A program made the position numbers and the translations under genes. 64,000 bases of DNA from Aromatoleum evansii (GTDB lineage Bacteria; Pseudomonadota; Gammaproteobacteria; Burkholderiales; Rhodocyclaceae): contig NZ_WTVK01000003.1 of the NCBI RefSeq assembly GCF_012910805.1, positions 102,739 through 166,738 of the forward strand, given 5' to 3'. Shown piece by piece: positions 1 to 10,380 of the stretch (position 1 is the first letter of the stretch; every line of letters begins with the position of its first letter). The notes below the pieces were generated by a model, which saw nothing but the letters and a program-made list of their open reading frames with translations, was not told the DNA's origin and did not search any database.

Positions 1-1
1 C

Positions 2-412
2 GCCTTCCACGCCGAGCACAACCGCCTGTACGGCTACTCGCTGGAAGCGGAGAACACGCCGGTCGAGATCATCAACGTGCGCGTGCAGGCGATCGGCGTC
101 ACCGACAAGCCGGTCGCGCGCCACGAGTCCTTGGCGGGCGAGGACGCGGCGCACGCGCTCAAGGGCCGGCGCGCCGTGTATATCCCCGAGACGCGGAGAT
201 TCCGCGAAGTGCCGGTCTATGACGGCCACCTCATGCGGCACGGCAACCGCATCGACGGGCCGGCCATGATCGAGCAGGAGACGACGGCGATCTTCGTGTC
301 GGCGTCCTTCGACTGCGTCGTCGATGCGCTCGGCTCGTTCGCACTGTTCCAGAAAGGCCGTGCCGACCTCGTGGCGTCGTGCATCAAGGACATGAAGGAG
401 GCGCTGGTATGA
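2..412 (+). CDS. Hydantoinase A-like subunit, C-terminal part (gene starts before the window)
   Basis: The frame is open from the first bases and reads a FHAEHNRLYGYS stretch followed by PVEIINVRV, typical of the C-terminal domain of the HyuA/acetophenone carboxylase family. Only about 136 residues are inside the window. Family members couple ATP hydrolysis to opening or carboxylation of cyclic amides or ketones together with a HyuB-type partner. That partner follows directly: its ATG overlaps this stop codon (ATGA). With a Mo hydroxylase, a B12 mutase and a CoA-transferase downstream, the best reading is the ATP-dependent subunit that hydrolyses the lactam ring of 2-oxindole-3-acetate. Acetophenone carboxylase is the main alternative, but no other acetophenone genes are present. 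Confidence 0.8.
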   Translation, partial: AFHAEHNRLYGYSLEAENTPVEIINVRVQAIGVTDKPVARHESLAGEDAAHALKGRRAVYIPETRRFREVPVYDGHLMRHGNRIDGPAMIEQETTAIFVSASFDCVVDALGSFALFQKGRADLVASCIKDMKEALV

Positions 413-2106
413 GCAACGCGAAAATCGATCCCATCCTGCTGTCCGTGTACGCCCGGACCTTCCGCTCGATCACCGACGAGATGAGCATCTCGATGGAGCA
501 GACGACGCGTTCGCCGATCCTGTGCGAGGCTAAGGACTACGTGACGGGCCTCTACGACGGCGACGGCAACATGCTCGAGCAGACCGAGAACCTGCCGATC
601 CTCGCGTTCTCGCTGGCGCCGGTGTGCAAGTACATCAAGGACTACTTCGGCGACGAGATCTATCCCGGCGACGTGATCTTCCACAACGACGTGTTCAGCC
701 TGGGCAACCAGAACAACGACGTCGCGGTGTTCAAGCCGGTGTTTTTCGAAGGCCAGCTCGTCGCCTGGACCGCGGTCAAGGGCCACCAGGCCGACATCGG
801 CGGCAACGTCGCCGGCGGCTACAACCCGAACGCGGTCGAGGTGTGGCAGGAGGCGCTGCGCATCCCGCCGGTGAAGGTCGTCGAGAAAGGAAAGCTGCGC
901 AAGGACGTGTGGAACCTGATCTTCGCCAACGTGCGGCTCGACATCGTGCAGCACGACATGAAGGCCGAGATGGGGGCCTGCACCGTAGGCGAGCGGCGCT
1001 TTCTCGAGCTGATCTCGAAGTACGGCGTGGCGAGCTACGACGCGCACAAGCAGGCACTGTTCGACGCCACCCGCCGGATGATGGAGGCCGAGATCGCGAA
1101 GATCCCGAACGGCCGCTACTCGGGCGAGGGGCGCGTGTATTACGACGGCCGCCACGTCGGTTCGGAATTCACGATCCGCGTCGACATCGAGGTGCAGGAC
1201 AAGGCCATCCGCTTCGACTACTCGCGCACCGATCCGCAGACCAACGGCTTCGTGAACGGCACCTTCACGTCGAGCGCGTCGGCCACCATCCTGACCTTGC
1301 TGCAGATGGTGAACCCCGACATCCCGCACAACGAGGGCATGGTGCAGCCAATCGAGATCGTGATCCCGGAGGGCACGATCCTGAACGCCGCCTACCCGAA
1401 GGCGACGACCTTCGGCAACCACCTGTGCCCGCCCAACGCGGACGCGATCCAGCGCGCGCTCGCGCCGGTGATGCCCGAGCGCGTGACCGCCGGCTGGAAC
1501 AACCTGCTCGCATCACTTACGACCGGCATCGACCCGAAGACCAACGAGAAATACGTCGACATCGGCTTCATGGGCCTCAAGGGCGGCTCGGGCGCGATGC
1601 TCGGCACCGACGGCTACGATCACATCGGAATGATCGACGCCTCCGGCGGCGTGCTCGACCAGGACTACGAGATGTTCGAGCAACAGACGCCGCATCGCCT
1701 GATCCGCCACGAACTGCTCGCCGACTCGGCCGGCGCCGGCGAGTGGCGCGGCGGGCTGGGCGTCGAGACGATCTTCGAGATCGGCTCCAACGACACGCAG
1801 CTCGTGACCTTCGGCGACGGCGACTTCGAGCCGGCCTTCGGGCTCTTCGGCGGCGGCGACGGTGGCCTGAACTTCATCCGCCTGCACTACCCGGACGGGC
1901 AGACCGTCGTGCCGAAGAACAAGGACCTGATCACCGGCGTGCCGAAAGGCACCATATACCATCAGGTCGCGAGCGGCGGGGGCGGCTACGGCGATCCGAA
2001 GCGGCGCGATCGCAAGCTGCTTGCCGAGGAGATCCGCAATGGCGTGATCTCCGAGCAGGCGGCGCGCGAGCTGTACGGGTACGAGCCGGAAAAGGTTCCG
2101 GCATGA
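409..2106 (+). CDS. Hydantoinase B-like subunit (oxindoleacetate ring-opening candidate)
   Basis: A 565-residue HyuB-family protein, the usual length. Recognisable family stretches include SPILCEAKDYVTGLYD near the N-terminus and SGGGGYGDPKRRD near the C-terminus. The ATG at 409 is chosen over the upstream in-frame start because AAGGAG lies eight bases before it and because it overlaps the stop of the preceding gene. HyuB proteins form the second half of ATP-dependent amide-hydrolysing or ketone-carboxylating complexes. In anaerobic indoleacetate metabolism such a pair is proposed to open the pyrrole ring to (2-aminophenyl)succinate. The next gene overlaps it by four bases, so all these subunits are probably translationally coupled. 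Confidence 0.8.
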   Translation: MSNAKIDPILLSVYARTFRSITDEMSISMEQTTRSPILCEAKDYVTGLYDGDGNMLEQTENLPILAFSLAPVCKYIKDYFGDEIYPGDVIFHNDVFSLGNQNNDVAVFKPVFFEGQLVAWTAVKGHQADIGGNVAGGYNPNAVEVWQEALRIPPVKVVEKGKLRKDVWNLIFANVRLDIVQHDMKAEMGACTVGERRFLELISKYGVASYDAHKQALFDATRRMMEAEIAKIPNGRYSGEGRVYYDGRHVGSEFTIRVDIEVQDKAIRFDYSRTDPQTNGFVNGTFTSSASATILTLLQMVNPDIPHNEGMVQPIEIVIPEGTILNAAYPKATTFGNHLCPPNADAIQRALAPVMPERVTAGWNNLLASLTTGIDPKTNEKYVDIGFMGLKGGSGAMLGTDGYDHIGMIDASGGVLDQDYEMFEQQTPHRLIRHELLADSAGAGEWRGGLGVETIFEIGSNDTQLVTFGDGDFEPAFGLFGGGDGGLNFIRLHYPDGQTVVPKNKDLITGVPKGTIYHQVASGGGGYGDPKRRDRKLLAEEIRNGVISEQAARELYGYEPEKVPA

Positions 2107-3232
2107 ACTTCGATCTCACCGACGAACAACGCGCGATCCAGGACACGTTCGCGCGCTTCTGCGACGAGCGCATCGCCCCGCAGGCGGCCGCGATCGACGA
2201 GGCGCACGCCTTCCCGCGTGCGCTGTTCCGCGAGCTCGCCGAGCTCGGCTTCTTTGGCATGCGCTATCCCGAATCGGTCGGCGGCACCGGGCTGGCGCTG
2301 ACCGAGTTCTGTCTCGCGCTGACCGAGGTCGCGCGCGGCTCGATGTCGCTCGCCGGCGCCGTCGCGATGCAGTCGCTGATGGGGACCAAGTTCCTGCAGC
2401 TCCTCGGCAACGCCGACATCATCGAGCGTCTGTTCAAGCCAGCGCTGCGCGGCGACAGGATCGGCGCGATCTGCATGACCGAGCCGAACGCGGGCTCCGA
2501 TCTCGAATCGATCGCGACCACTGCGACGAAGGTCGACGGTGGCTACGTGATCAACGGCCAGAAGACCTGGATCACCTCCGCACCGCTCGCCGACTTCTTC
2601 ACGGTTTTTGCGCGCGCGGGTGAAGAAAAGAAGCTGACGATCTTCCTCGTCGAGAAGGAGTTCAGGGGCCTCGTCGTCGGCCGCGAGATCCACAAGATGG
2701 GCGTGTGGGCGCTGCCGACCTCGGAAGTGGCCTTCAACGACTGCTTCGTGCCGGACAGCCACCGGCTGTCGAAGGAGGAAGGCGACGGCGAGGCGCATCT
2801 GAGGAAGACCCTCGCCGAGATCCGCATCATCACCGGCGCGATGGCGCTCGGCGTCGCACGCGCGGCGCTCGACGAAGCCGTGCGCTACGCCGGCGAGCGC
2901 CAGCAGTTCGGCAAGCCGATCAACCGCTTCCAGGCGATCCAGCTCAAGCTCGCGGAGATGGCGACCGGGCTCGAGGCGGCGACCGCCCTCGTCCACCGCG
3001 CCGCATGGCTGTGCGACGCGAAGCGCCCACACCACAAGGAGGCCGCGATGGCGAAGCTGTTCGCGACCGAGACGGCCGCGTCGATCTGCGATCAGGCCGC
3101 GCGCGTGCTCGCGTCCTACGGTTACGCGATGGAGTACCCGGTGCAGCGCTACCTGCGCGACGTGCGCTTCACGCTGATCGGCGGCGGCACCAGCGAGATC
3201 CTCAAACTCGTTATTGCCAAGGAGGTCAGCGC

Positions 3233-3236
<4 letters not shown>
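2103..3236 (+). CDS. Acyl-CoA dehydrogenase, probable decarboxylating (2-aminobenzyl)malonyl-CoA type
   Basis: A complete 377-residue FAD-dependent acyl-CoA dehydrogenase, with MTEPNAGSD (flavin loop), QKTWITSA and the RQQFGKPINRFQ helix. The start at 2103 overlaps the preceding stop (ATGA). Neither usual place for the catalytic glutamate holds one: the C-terminal IYEGT motif reads IGGGT (Gly361), and the helix position used by isovaleryl- and long-chain dehydrogenases is Ile240. A malonyl-type thioester could lose CO2 to give the alpha-carbanion without a base, which fits a role after the B12 mutase. That link is inference; the substitutions are seen directly. The neighbouring abm-cluster dehydrogenase keeps its glutamate. 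Confidence 0.8.
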
Positions 3237-3633
<397 letters not shown>

Positions 3634-3637
<4 letters not shown>

Positions 3638-5247
3638 ACGACCGCGCCCAGCCGACGCTCAAGCGCGTCATCAACGAATCCGGGCTCGAGGTCCAGCCGC
3701 TCTACACCGCCGAGGACGTCGCGGCGAGCGGCGGCGACGCGATGATCGGCCAGCCCGGCGAATATCCCTTCACCCGCGGCATCCATCGCGAGATGTACCG
3801 CAAACAGCCGTGGACGATGCGGCAGTACGCAGGCTTCGGCAATCCGTCCGACACCAACCAGCGCTTCAAGTACCTGATCGCGAACGGCCAGACGGGCCTC
3901 AACGTCGCCTTCGATCTGCCGACGCAGATCGGCCTCGACTCGGACGACCCGCTCGCCCAGGGCGAGATCGGCCGCGTGGGCATGTCGGTCGACACCCTGC
4001 GCGATTTCGAGATCGCGTTCGACGGCATCGACCTCGACAAGATCACCGTGTCGATGACGATCAACGGTGCCGCGGCAATCGCGATCGCGATGTATCTCGC
4101 GATGGCCGAGAAGCGCGGCTACGACGTGAAGCAGCTGCGCGGCACCGCGCAGAACGACATCCTGAAGGAGTTCATCGGTCGCGGCACGTGGATCTTCCCG
4201 GTCGAACCGTCGATCAAGCTCGTCGGCGACACCATCGAGTACTGCGCGGAGCACGCGCCCAAGTACAGCCCGGTGTCGGTGTGCGGCTACCACATCCGCG
4301 AATCGGGCGCGACGCCGGCGGAGGAGATGGCCTACGCCTTCTGCATCGCCCGCGCCTATGCCGACGAGGTGATCGCGCGGGGACTTCACGTCGACGAGTT
4401 CGCCGGGCGGCTGTCGTACAACTTCAACATCTTCGGCAACCTCTTCGAGCAGGTCTGCAAGTTCCGCGCGGGGCGCAGCCTGTGGGCCAAGATCATGAAG
4501 GAGGAGTACAAGGCCGAAAAACCGGGCTCGATGTGGCTGCGCATGATCGCGGCGGGCGGCGGCGGCGGGCTCACCTTCGAGCAGCCCGAGCTCAACATCG
4601 TGCGCGGCGCCTACTACGCGCTGATCAGCGCGCTGTCGGGCACGCAGACGATGGCGCTGTGCTCGTACGACGAGGCCTACACGATCCCGACCGAGTATTC
4701 GGCTCGCATCTCGCTGCGCACGATGCAGATCCTCATCGCCGAGATGGGTCTCACCGAGACGGTCGACCCGCTCGGCGGCTCGTACTACGTCGAGACGATG
4801 ACGAACCAGATGCGCGAGAAGATGGAGCAGATCATCGCCGAGACCGACGCGCAGGGCGGCATCGTCAAGCTCGTGTCCGAAGGCGCGATCCAGGCGAAGG
4901 TGTCCGCGCAGGCTTACAAGATGCAGCGCGACATCGAGAGCGGCGAGTTCCCGAAGGTCGGCGTCAACTGCTACCGCAACGACCAGGAAGACGAGCATCC
5001 GGTCGAATTCCACCCCTACAACGAGGACGACGCGCGCGTGCAGATCGAGTCGCTGAACCGCGTGCGCGCCGAGCGCGATGCGGAGCGGGTGACTCGTGCG
5101 CTCGCCGCGGTGTGCGATGCGGCGCGGGCGGGCGCCAACGTCATGCCGGCGATCGTCGAGGCGGTGAAGGCCTACGCGAGCGTCGGGGAGATCACGCAGG
5201 AACTGGTGAAAGTGTTCGGACGGTACCAGGAACCGATCCGCTTCTGA
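3634..5247 (+). CDS. Acyl-CoA mutase large subunit ((2-aminophenyl)succinyl-CoA mutase candidate)
   Basis: A 537-residue catalytic subunit of the methylmalonyl-CoA mutase family without a B12 domain, which is encoded just upstream. It keeps the residues that hold the free carboxylate in methylmalonyl-CoA mutase: Tyr65 in RQYAGFG and Arg183 in KEFIGRGTW. Isobutyryl-CoA and 2-hydroxyisobutyryl-CoA mutases replace these, so the substrate here should be a dicarboxylic acid monothioester. In this operon the natural candidate is (2-aminophenyl)succinyl-CoA, rearranged to (2-aminobenzyl)malonyl-CoA. The start overlaps the small-subunit stop. A MeaB-type chaperone for such mutases is encoded at 46416-48233. 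Ordinary methylmalonyl-CoA mutase is possible but fits the context less well. Confidence 0.85.
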
Positions 5248-5257
5248 GGAACGATCA

Positions 5258-6124
5258 ATGACAGCAATCGAAAGATATGCCGCGCCGCAGAACCTCGACG
5301 AGGCGCTCGGCATCCTGCAGCAGGGCGAGGTGACGATACTGGCGGGCGGCACCGACCTGATGCCGCAGACGAAAGCCGGGCGCATCGCGTTCAAGCCGAC
5401 GCTGATGAACATCGGCCGCATCGCGGGGCTGAAGGGCGTCACGCTCGACGGCGAGCACCTGCGCATCGGCGCGCTCACCACGATCAGCGAACTCCTCCGC
5501 GATCCGCTCGTCGCGCAGCACGCGGCGGTGCTCGCCGAGGCCTGCGATCACTTCGCGAGCGACCAGATCCGCAACGCCGGCACGCTCGGCGGCAACATCA
5601 ACAACGCCTCGCCCGCGGGCGACACGCTGGTGCCACTGATCGTGCTCGACGCGGAAGTCGAGCTCGCATCGAAGCCGAACGGCTCGGTCGCGACGCGCCG
5701 CATGCCGCTCGCCGAGTTCTTCACCGGCCCGGGCAGGACGAAGCGCGCGGCGAACGAGTTGCTGACCGCCGTGCGCATCCCGCTGCCGAAACCGGGTCAC
5801 GTCGCGCGCTTCTACAAATTCGGCACGCGCCCCGCGCTGGACATTTCGACGATCTCGATCGGCATTGCCGGCATCAAGCGCGACGGCGCGCTCACCGACA
5901 CCCGCGTCGCCTTCGGCGCAGTCGCCCCGACGCCGGTCCGCGCCCCGCGCACCGAGGCCGCGCTCGAAGGCCGCCGCCTCGACGCCGCAGCCATCGAGGC
6001 CGCCGCCGACGCCGCCCGCGACGAGGTGAACCCGATCGACGACGTGCGCGCCAGCGCGTGGTACCGCAAGGAACTGATCCACAACATGACCAGAAGGATG
6101 CTCGACCATGTTGCTCACGCATGA
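5258..6124 (+). CDS. Molybdenum hydroxylase, FAD subunit
   Basis: A 288-residue FAD-binding subunit of the xanthine dehydrogenase/CoxM family, with AGGTDLMPQTK near the N-terminus and RNAGTLGGNINNASPAGD for flavin binding. It looks like HcrB of 4-hydroxybenzoyl-CoA reductase but lacks the insertion with four cysteines that carries the extra 4Fe-4S cluster there; only one cysteine (in AEACDHF) is visible. This argues for a hydroxylase running in the oxidative direction. The next two genes complete the enzyme, and the iron-sulfur subunit starts inside the end of this gene (17 bases shared). Likely role: C2 hydroxylation of indoleacetate with water. Confidence 0.88.
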   Translation: MTAIERYAAPQNLDEALGILQQGEVTILAGGTDLMPQTKAGRIAFKPTLMNIGRIAGLKGVTLDGEHLRIGALTTISELLRDPLVAQHAAVLAEACDHFASDQIRNAGTLGGNINNASPAGDTLVPLIVLDAEVELASKPNGSVATRRMPLAEFFTGPGRTKRAANELLTAVRIPLPKPGHVARFYKFGTRPALDISTISIGIAGIKRDGALTDTRVAFGAVAPTPVRAPRTEAALEGRRLDAAAIEAAADAARDEVNPIDDVRASAWYRKELIHNMTRRMLDHVAHA

Positions 6125-6581
6125 CATCGAATTCACGCTGAACGGCGTCACGAAAAAGCTCACCATCGACGTCACGATGAACGCACTCGACATGCTGCGC
6201 GACGTCGTCGGCCTGACCGGCACGAAGTACGGCTGCGGCGAGGGTGAGTGCGGCGCATGCACGATCCGCGTCGATGGCGAGACGCGCAATTCCTGCCTGA
6301 TGTTCGCCGTCGATTTCGACGGCCGCGACATCGTCACGATCGAGGGCCTCGCCGCCGACCCGAAGGCTGATGCCCTGCGGGAGTCCTTCGTCGAGCACGG
6401 CGCGGTGCAGTGCGGCTTCTGCACGCCGGGCATGGTGATGCAGGCGTCCCACATCCTCGACACGCACCCGGATGCCGATGCCGAGACCATCAAGCGCGGC
6501 CTCGAAGGCAACCTGTGCCGCTGCACCGGCTACAAGAAGATCGTCGACGCGGTCGAGTCCGCGTGCTGCGGCGGGCGATGA
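6108..6581 (+). CDS. Molybdenum hydroxylase, 2x[2Fe-2S] subunit
   Basis: A 157-residue iron-sulfur subunit. The plant-type ferredoxin motif CGEGECGACTI is near residue 45, and the second cluster is carried by CGFCTPG and CRCTGY, as in the CoxS/HcrC family. It passes electrons from the Mo subunit to the FAD subunit. The gene overlaps the FAD gene by 17 bases and is followed after 13 bases by the Mo subunit, so the trio is one translational unit. Confidence 0.92.
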   Translation: MLLTHDIEFTLNGVTKKLTIDVTMNALDMLRDVVGLTGTKYGCGEGECGACTIRVDGETRNSCLMFAVDFDGRDIVTIEGLAADPKADALRESFVEHGAVQCGFCTPGMVMQASHILDTHPDADAETIKRGLEGNLCRCTGYKKIVDAVESACCGGR

Positions 6582-6594
6582 GGAGAACGATGGT

Positions 6595-9003
6595 ATGAAC
6601 GTCGCTGAAAAACCCGTGATCGCCCCCGACTCCCTGATCGGCCAGCGCATCCAGAAGAAGGACGCGCCCGAGAAAGCCGCCGGCAAGACGCGCTACATCC
6701 AGGACATGGTCGTGCCGGGCATGCTGCACGCGAAGATCCTGCGCTCGTCGCGCGTGCATGCCAGGATCAAGAGCATCGACACCTCGGCCGCAAAGGCGCT
6801 GCCGGGCGTGCATGTCGTCCTCACCGCGGCCGACGTGCCGGACCAGCAGCCGATCGGCGTCGCGCGCGACCACCTGCCACTGAAGGGCGAACGCGTGCGC
6901 AGCCAGCGCGACGAGATCGCCGCGGTCGCCGCCGACAGCGAGGAGATCGCCGAGGCGGCGCTGAAATTGATCCGCGTCGAATACGAGGACCTCCCCGTCA
7001 TCGCCACGCCCGAGGACGCGATCAAGCCCGGCGCGCCGCTGATCCACCCTGCCCCGCTCGACGCCGACGGCCGCCCGCAGGCGCTGCCGCCCAAGACGCC
7101 GATCGCGTTCGCCGGCAAGGCGGACAACATCGCGATGCGCTTCGACTACACGCACGGCGACATCGCGCAGGCCGAAGCCGAGTCCGACGTGGTCGTCGAG
7201 GACACCTTCCAGCTGCATTACGTAACGCACTGCTGCATGGGCGTGTCGGGTGTCATCGCCGAGTTCGATGCCTCCGGCAACCTGCTGATGTACTCGAACA
7301 CGCAGGTGCCCTTCCTGCACAAGCGTGAATTCGCCGAGTACCTGAACATCGACCCGAGCCGCGTGCGCATCATTCAGCCGCCGATCGGCGGCGGCTTCGG
7401 CTCCAAGCTCGACATCTACCCCTTCGAGGTCATCTGCATCTTCCTCGCGCGCGCTGCGAAGCGCCCGGTGAAGATGGTCTTTACACGCGAGGAAGAGTTC
7501 CTCGCCTCGCCCACGCGCCAACCGGTGCTGCTGACGCTGCGTTCGGGCTGCAAGAAGGACGGCACGCTGACCTTCCGCCAGGTGCATACGCTGCACGACA
7601 ACGGCGCCTACACGTCGTGGGGCGCGACGACGCCCTTCGTGATGATGCAAACCTTCTCGTCGCTGTACCGCGTGCCGGCCTGCGACTACCACACGACGGT
7701 GGTCTACACGAACAACCCCTACGCCGGCTCCTTCCGCGGCTACGGCAACCTGCAGGCGACCTTCGCCATCGAGCAGCACATGGACATGCTGGCCGAGAAG
7801 ATCGGCATGGACCCGCTCGATTTCCGCCTGATGAACGCGCAGGACGCGGGCGAAGTCACCGGCCAGGGCATGACGTTCAAGAGCTGCGGCTTCAAGGAAT
7901 GCCTGACGACCGCGGCCGAGCGCAGCGAATACCGGAAGAAGCACGCCGACAACCTCGCCAACCGCGACGCACCCGGACCGGTGAAGCGCGGCATCGGCAT
8001 CGCGTCAATGCTGCACGTTGGCGGCGGCGCGAAGATCTATCCGTCGGACGGCTGCGGCACCATCCTGAAGCTCGACGACTTCGCGAACGTCACGCTGATC
8101 ACCGGCGCCTCCGAAATCGGCCAGGGCTCGGAGACCGTGCTGTCGCAGCTCGTCTGCGAGGAGCTGGGGCTGCCGATCTCCGCGGTCACCGTCGTCAATA
8201 ACGACACCGCGATCACGCCGTGGGACGTCGGCGTGCATGCGAGCCGCACCACCTTCATCGCCGGCAATTCGGCGATCGGTGCCGCGCGCAAGGCGAAGGC
8301 GAAGATCCTCGCAGCCGCAGCAAAGAAGCACGGCTGCGACGAGGTGGAACTGGATCTGCGCGGCGGCTTTGTCATCCGGGCCGATTCGGGCGAGCCGCTC
8401 GTCGAGCTCGCGCGCCTGATGCGCAACCTGCACTTCTCCGACAAGGCCGAGCTCGTCATGACGACCTTCTACTACGAGCCGCCGAGCGTGCATCAGGACA
8501 AGGCCTTCAAGGGCGACGTGTCGGCCGCCTACGCGTGGGCGGCGCAGGTCGTCGAAGTCGAGGTCGACACCGACACCGGCATCGTGAAGATGACGAAGGT
8601 CACCGGCACCCACGACGTCGGCCGCGTGCTCAACCGCCTCGGCCTCGAAGGGCAGATCGAAGGCGGCGTCGTCATGGGCCAGGGCTACGCGCTGACCGAG
8701 AACCTGATCGTCGAGAACGGCATCACCCGCAACCCGAACTTTCGCGACTACAAGCTCGTGACCGCACCCGAGATCCCCGAGATGGACATCACCTTCGTCG
8801 AGTCGATGGACGGCGAAGGTCCGCAGGGCGCCAAGGGCGTCGGCGAGGCGCCGGCGATCTGCATCGCCGCGGCGGCCGCGAACGCGATCTACAACGCGAC
8901 GGGGGTGCGCATCTTCGCCCTGCCCTTCACGCCGGAAGCGGTGTACCGGGCCTTGCGCGGCGCGGCGCCGAAACCCCATTGGCAAGCGTGGAAACCGGAA
9001 TGA
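6595..9003 (+). CDS. Molybdenum hydroxylase, Mo-cofactor subunit (indoleacetate dehydrogenase candidate)
   Basis: An 802-residue molybdopterin subunit of the xanthine dehydrogenase/HcrA family. Motifs for cofactor binding are visible ([22 protein letters not shown]), and the catalytic glutamate is in GVGEAPA near the C-terminus. The ATG at 6595 fits the family start; longer readings run into the iron-sulfur gene. The enzyme hydroxylates an aromatic or heterocyclic carbon with oxygen from water. Together with the ring-opening and mutase genes it most likely makes 2-oxindole-3-acetate from indole-3-acetate. Its sulfurated cofactor probably needs the XdhC domain encoded at 46416-48233. A 4-hydroxybenzoyl-CoA reductase is less likely because the FAD subunit lacks the 4Fe-4S loop. 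Confidence 0.85.
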   Translation: MNVAEKPVIAPDSLIGQRIQKKDAPEKAAGKTRYIQDMVVPGMLHAKILRSSRVHARIKSIDTSAAKALPGVHVVLTAADVPDQQPIGVARDHLPLKGERVRSQRDEIAAVAADSEEIAEAALKLIRVEYEDLPVIATPEDAIKPGAPLIHPAPLDADGRPQALPPKTPIAFAGKADNIAMRFDYTHGDIAQAEAESDVVVEDTFQLHYVTHCCMGVSGVIAEFDASGNLLMYSNTQVPFLHKREFAEYLNIDPSRVRIIQPPIGGGFGSKLDIYPFEVICIFLARAAKRPVKMVFTREEEFLASPTRQPVLLTLRSGCKKDGTLTFRQVHTLHDNGAYTSWGATTPFVMMQTFSSLYRVPACDYHTTVVYTNNPYAGSFRGYGNLQATFAIEQHMDMLAEKIGMDPLDFRLMNAQDAGEVTGQGMTFKSCGFKECLTTAAERSEYRKKHADNLANRDAPGPVKRGIGIASMLHVGGGAKIYPSDGCGTILKLDDFANVTLITGASEIGQGSETVLSQLVCEELGLPISAVTVVNNDTAITPWDVGVHASRTTFIAGNSAIGAARKAKAKILAAAAKKHGCDEVELDLRGGFVIRADSGEPLVELARLMRNLHFSDKAELVMTTFYYEPPSVHQDKAFKGDVSAAYAWAAQVVEVEVDTDTGIVKMTKVTGTHDVGRVLNRLGLEGQIEGGVVMGQGYALTENLIVENGITRNPNFRDYKLVTAPEIPEMDITFVESMDGEGPQGAKGVGEAPAICIAAAAANAIYNATGVRIFALPFTPEAVYRALRGAAPKPHWQAWKPE

Positions 9004-10223
9004 AGCGGCGCACCGTACTCTCGATGGAGCAGGCGTTGTCGATGCCCTATGCGACGCTGCGCTTCGCCCAGCTCGGCTGGCGCGTGATCCGCCTCGAATC
9101 GACGCCGGCCTGCGACGGCCTGCCCGGCGATCCCAACCGCTACATCGGCGGCAAGGTCGCGGACGACGACCGACGCACCTACTTCATCGCGCCCAACGTC
9201 GGCAAGGAAGCGATCGCGCTCAACCTCAAGGAACCCGACGGCCAGGCGCTGTTGAGGCGCCTCCTCGTCGAGCTCGACGTCGACGTGTTCTGCTGCAACA
9301 CGGTGCCGCGCCGCTACAAGCAGCTCGGCATCGACTACGCAACGCTCGCCGCGGCGAAGCCCGACCTGATCTGGGCGGGCATCTCGGCGATGGGCCCGGA
9401 CTACCCGGATGCGCCCGGCTACGATCCGGTGATCCAGGCGATGGCGGGCTACATGGAGCTCACCGGCGCCGCCGACGGGCCGCCGACGCTGGCAGGCGTG
9501 CCGATCATCGACCTCAAGGCGGGTGACGAGGTCTACGCGAATGTGATGATGGCGCTGCTCGAACGCGCCGAGAGCGGCAAGGGCACGCGCATCGACGTGT
9601 CGATGCTGCAGGCCGCCGCCTCGTGGCTGATCACGACGCTGCCGCTGCTCGATTTCGACTGCCAGCCGTCCGAGATCACGCGCTGTGGCAACGAGCACCG
9701 CAAGTTCATCCCGACGAACGTCTATCCGACCGCCGACGGATTCATCTACATGGCGATCGGCAGCGACGTGCAGTGGAAGCGCCTGTGCGAGATCCCGAAG
9801 TTCGCGTCGATCGGCAGCGCCACGCGCACGACGAACGAAGGTCGCCACCGCGAGCGCGACGCGATCCACCGCGACGTCGCAGGGGTCACGCAGCGTTATC
9901 CGACCGCCGAGATCGTCGCGGACTTCCGCGACGCGACGATCCCGCACGCGCCGATCCACGACATCCCCGCCGTACGCGACATGGAGGCGCTCCGGCGGCG
10001 GCTGACGACCACGCGCATGCCCGGCGGCAAGCTCGTGCACATGCAGCCGATGGCGGTCGACGTCGCCGGTACCGATGGCGGCGAGCTGCCCTTTGCTACC
10101 GATGGCGGCGAGCTGCCCTTTGCACCACGTTACGGCCAGCACACGGATGCCGTGCTGCGCGAGGCCGGTTGCAGCGAGGACGAGATCGCGCTGCTGCACT
10201 CACGCGGAATCGTCGCGGGCTGA
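9000..10223 (+). CDS. iaaL: Class III CoA-transferase ((2-aminophenyl)succinate activation candidate)
   Basis: A 407-residue family III (CaiB/BaiF/formyl-CoA) transferase. The conserved catalytic aspartate is in [13 protein letters not shown], followed by the usual MMALLER helix. The start overlaps the Mo-subunit stop (ATGA). In Aromatoleum a transferase of this type (IaaL) was described as moving CoA to phenylsuccinate-type acids, between ring opening and the mutase; the symbol is given on that basis and not from a search. Oddity: residues near the C-terminus contain a perfect in-frame repeat, TDGGELPFA twice (bases 10071-10124). A terminator-like hairpin follows the gene. Confidence 0.75.
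   Translation: MKRRTVLSMEQALSMPYATLRFAQLGWRVIRLESTPACDGLPGDPNRYIGGKVADDDRRTYFIAPNVGKEAIALNLKEPDGQALLRRLLVELDVDVFCCNTVPRRYKQLGIDYATLAAAKPDLIWAGISAMGPDYPDAPGYDPVIQAMAGYMELTGAADGPPTLAGVPIIDLKAGDEVYANVMMALLERAESGKGTRIDVSMLQAAASWLITTLPLLDFDCQPSEITRCGNEHRKFIPTNVYPTADGFIYMAIGSDVQWKRLCEIPKFASIGSATRTTNEGRHRERDAIHRDVAGVTQRYPTAEIVADFRDATIPHAPIHDIPAVRDMEALRRRLTTTRMPGGKLVHMQPMAVDVAGTDGGELPFATDGGELPFAPRYGQHTDAVLREAGCSEDEIALLHSRGIVAG
10071..10124 (+). repeat. 27-bp in-frame tandem duplication
   Basis: Two adjacent 27-base units (10071-10097 and 10098-10124) inside the CoA-transferase gene are identical except for their last base. They encode TDGGELPFA twice. The near-identity points to a recent duplication that kept the reading frame. 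Confidence 0.95.
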
Positions 10224-10244
10224 CAGGAGGCGCCCAAGCGTCAC

Positions 10245-10277
10245 GCGGCGCCCCACCGGGAGGGGCGCCGCTTTCGA
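10245..10277 (+). terminator. Stem-loop terminator after the CoA-transferase gene
   Basis: A perfect 10-bp stem (GCGGCGCCCC at 10245 pairing with GGGGCGCCGC at 10262) with a 7-base loop is followed by TTTCGATTC. It sits 22 bases after the stop codon. The short T run makes it a moderate terminator; the binding-protein gene downstream may be partly uncoupled from the operon. Confidence 0.55.
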
Positions 10278-10380
10278 TTCACGAACCCCGGAAACCATCG
10301 ACGGCGAGAGGAGCGCGCGGACCCGATCCGCACGCGCGACCAGAGGTCCTTGTGGTGCACACCGTAGGAGACATCAGAAC

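Noticed and set aside
1..2106. Acetophenone or acetone carboxylase
   Set aside because: The subunit families match, but the remaining carboxylase subunits and the benzoylacetate pathway are absent, while mutase, Mo hydroxylase and CoA-transferase point to indoleacetate. The missing upstream part keeps some doubt.
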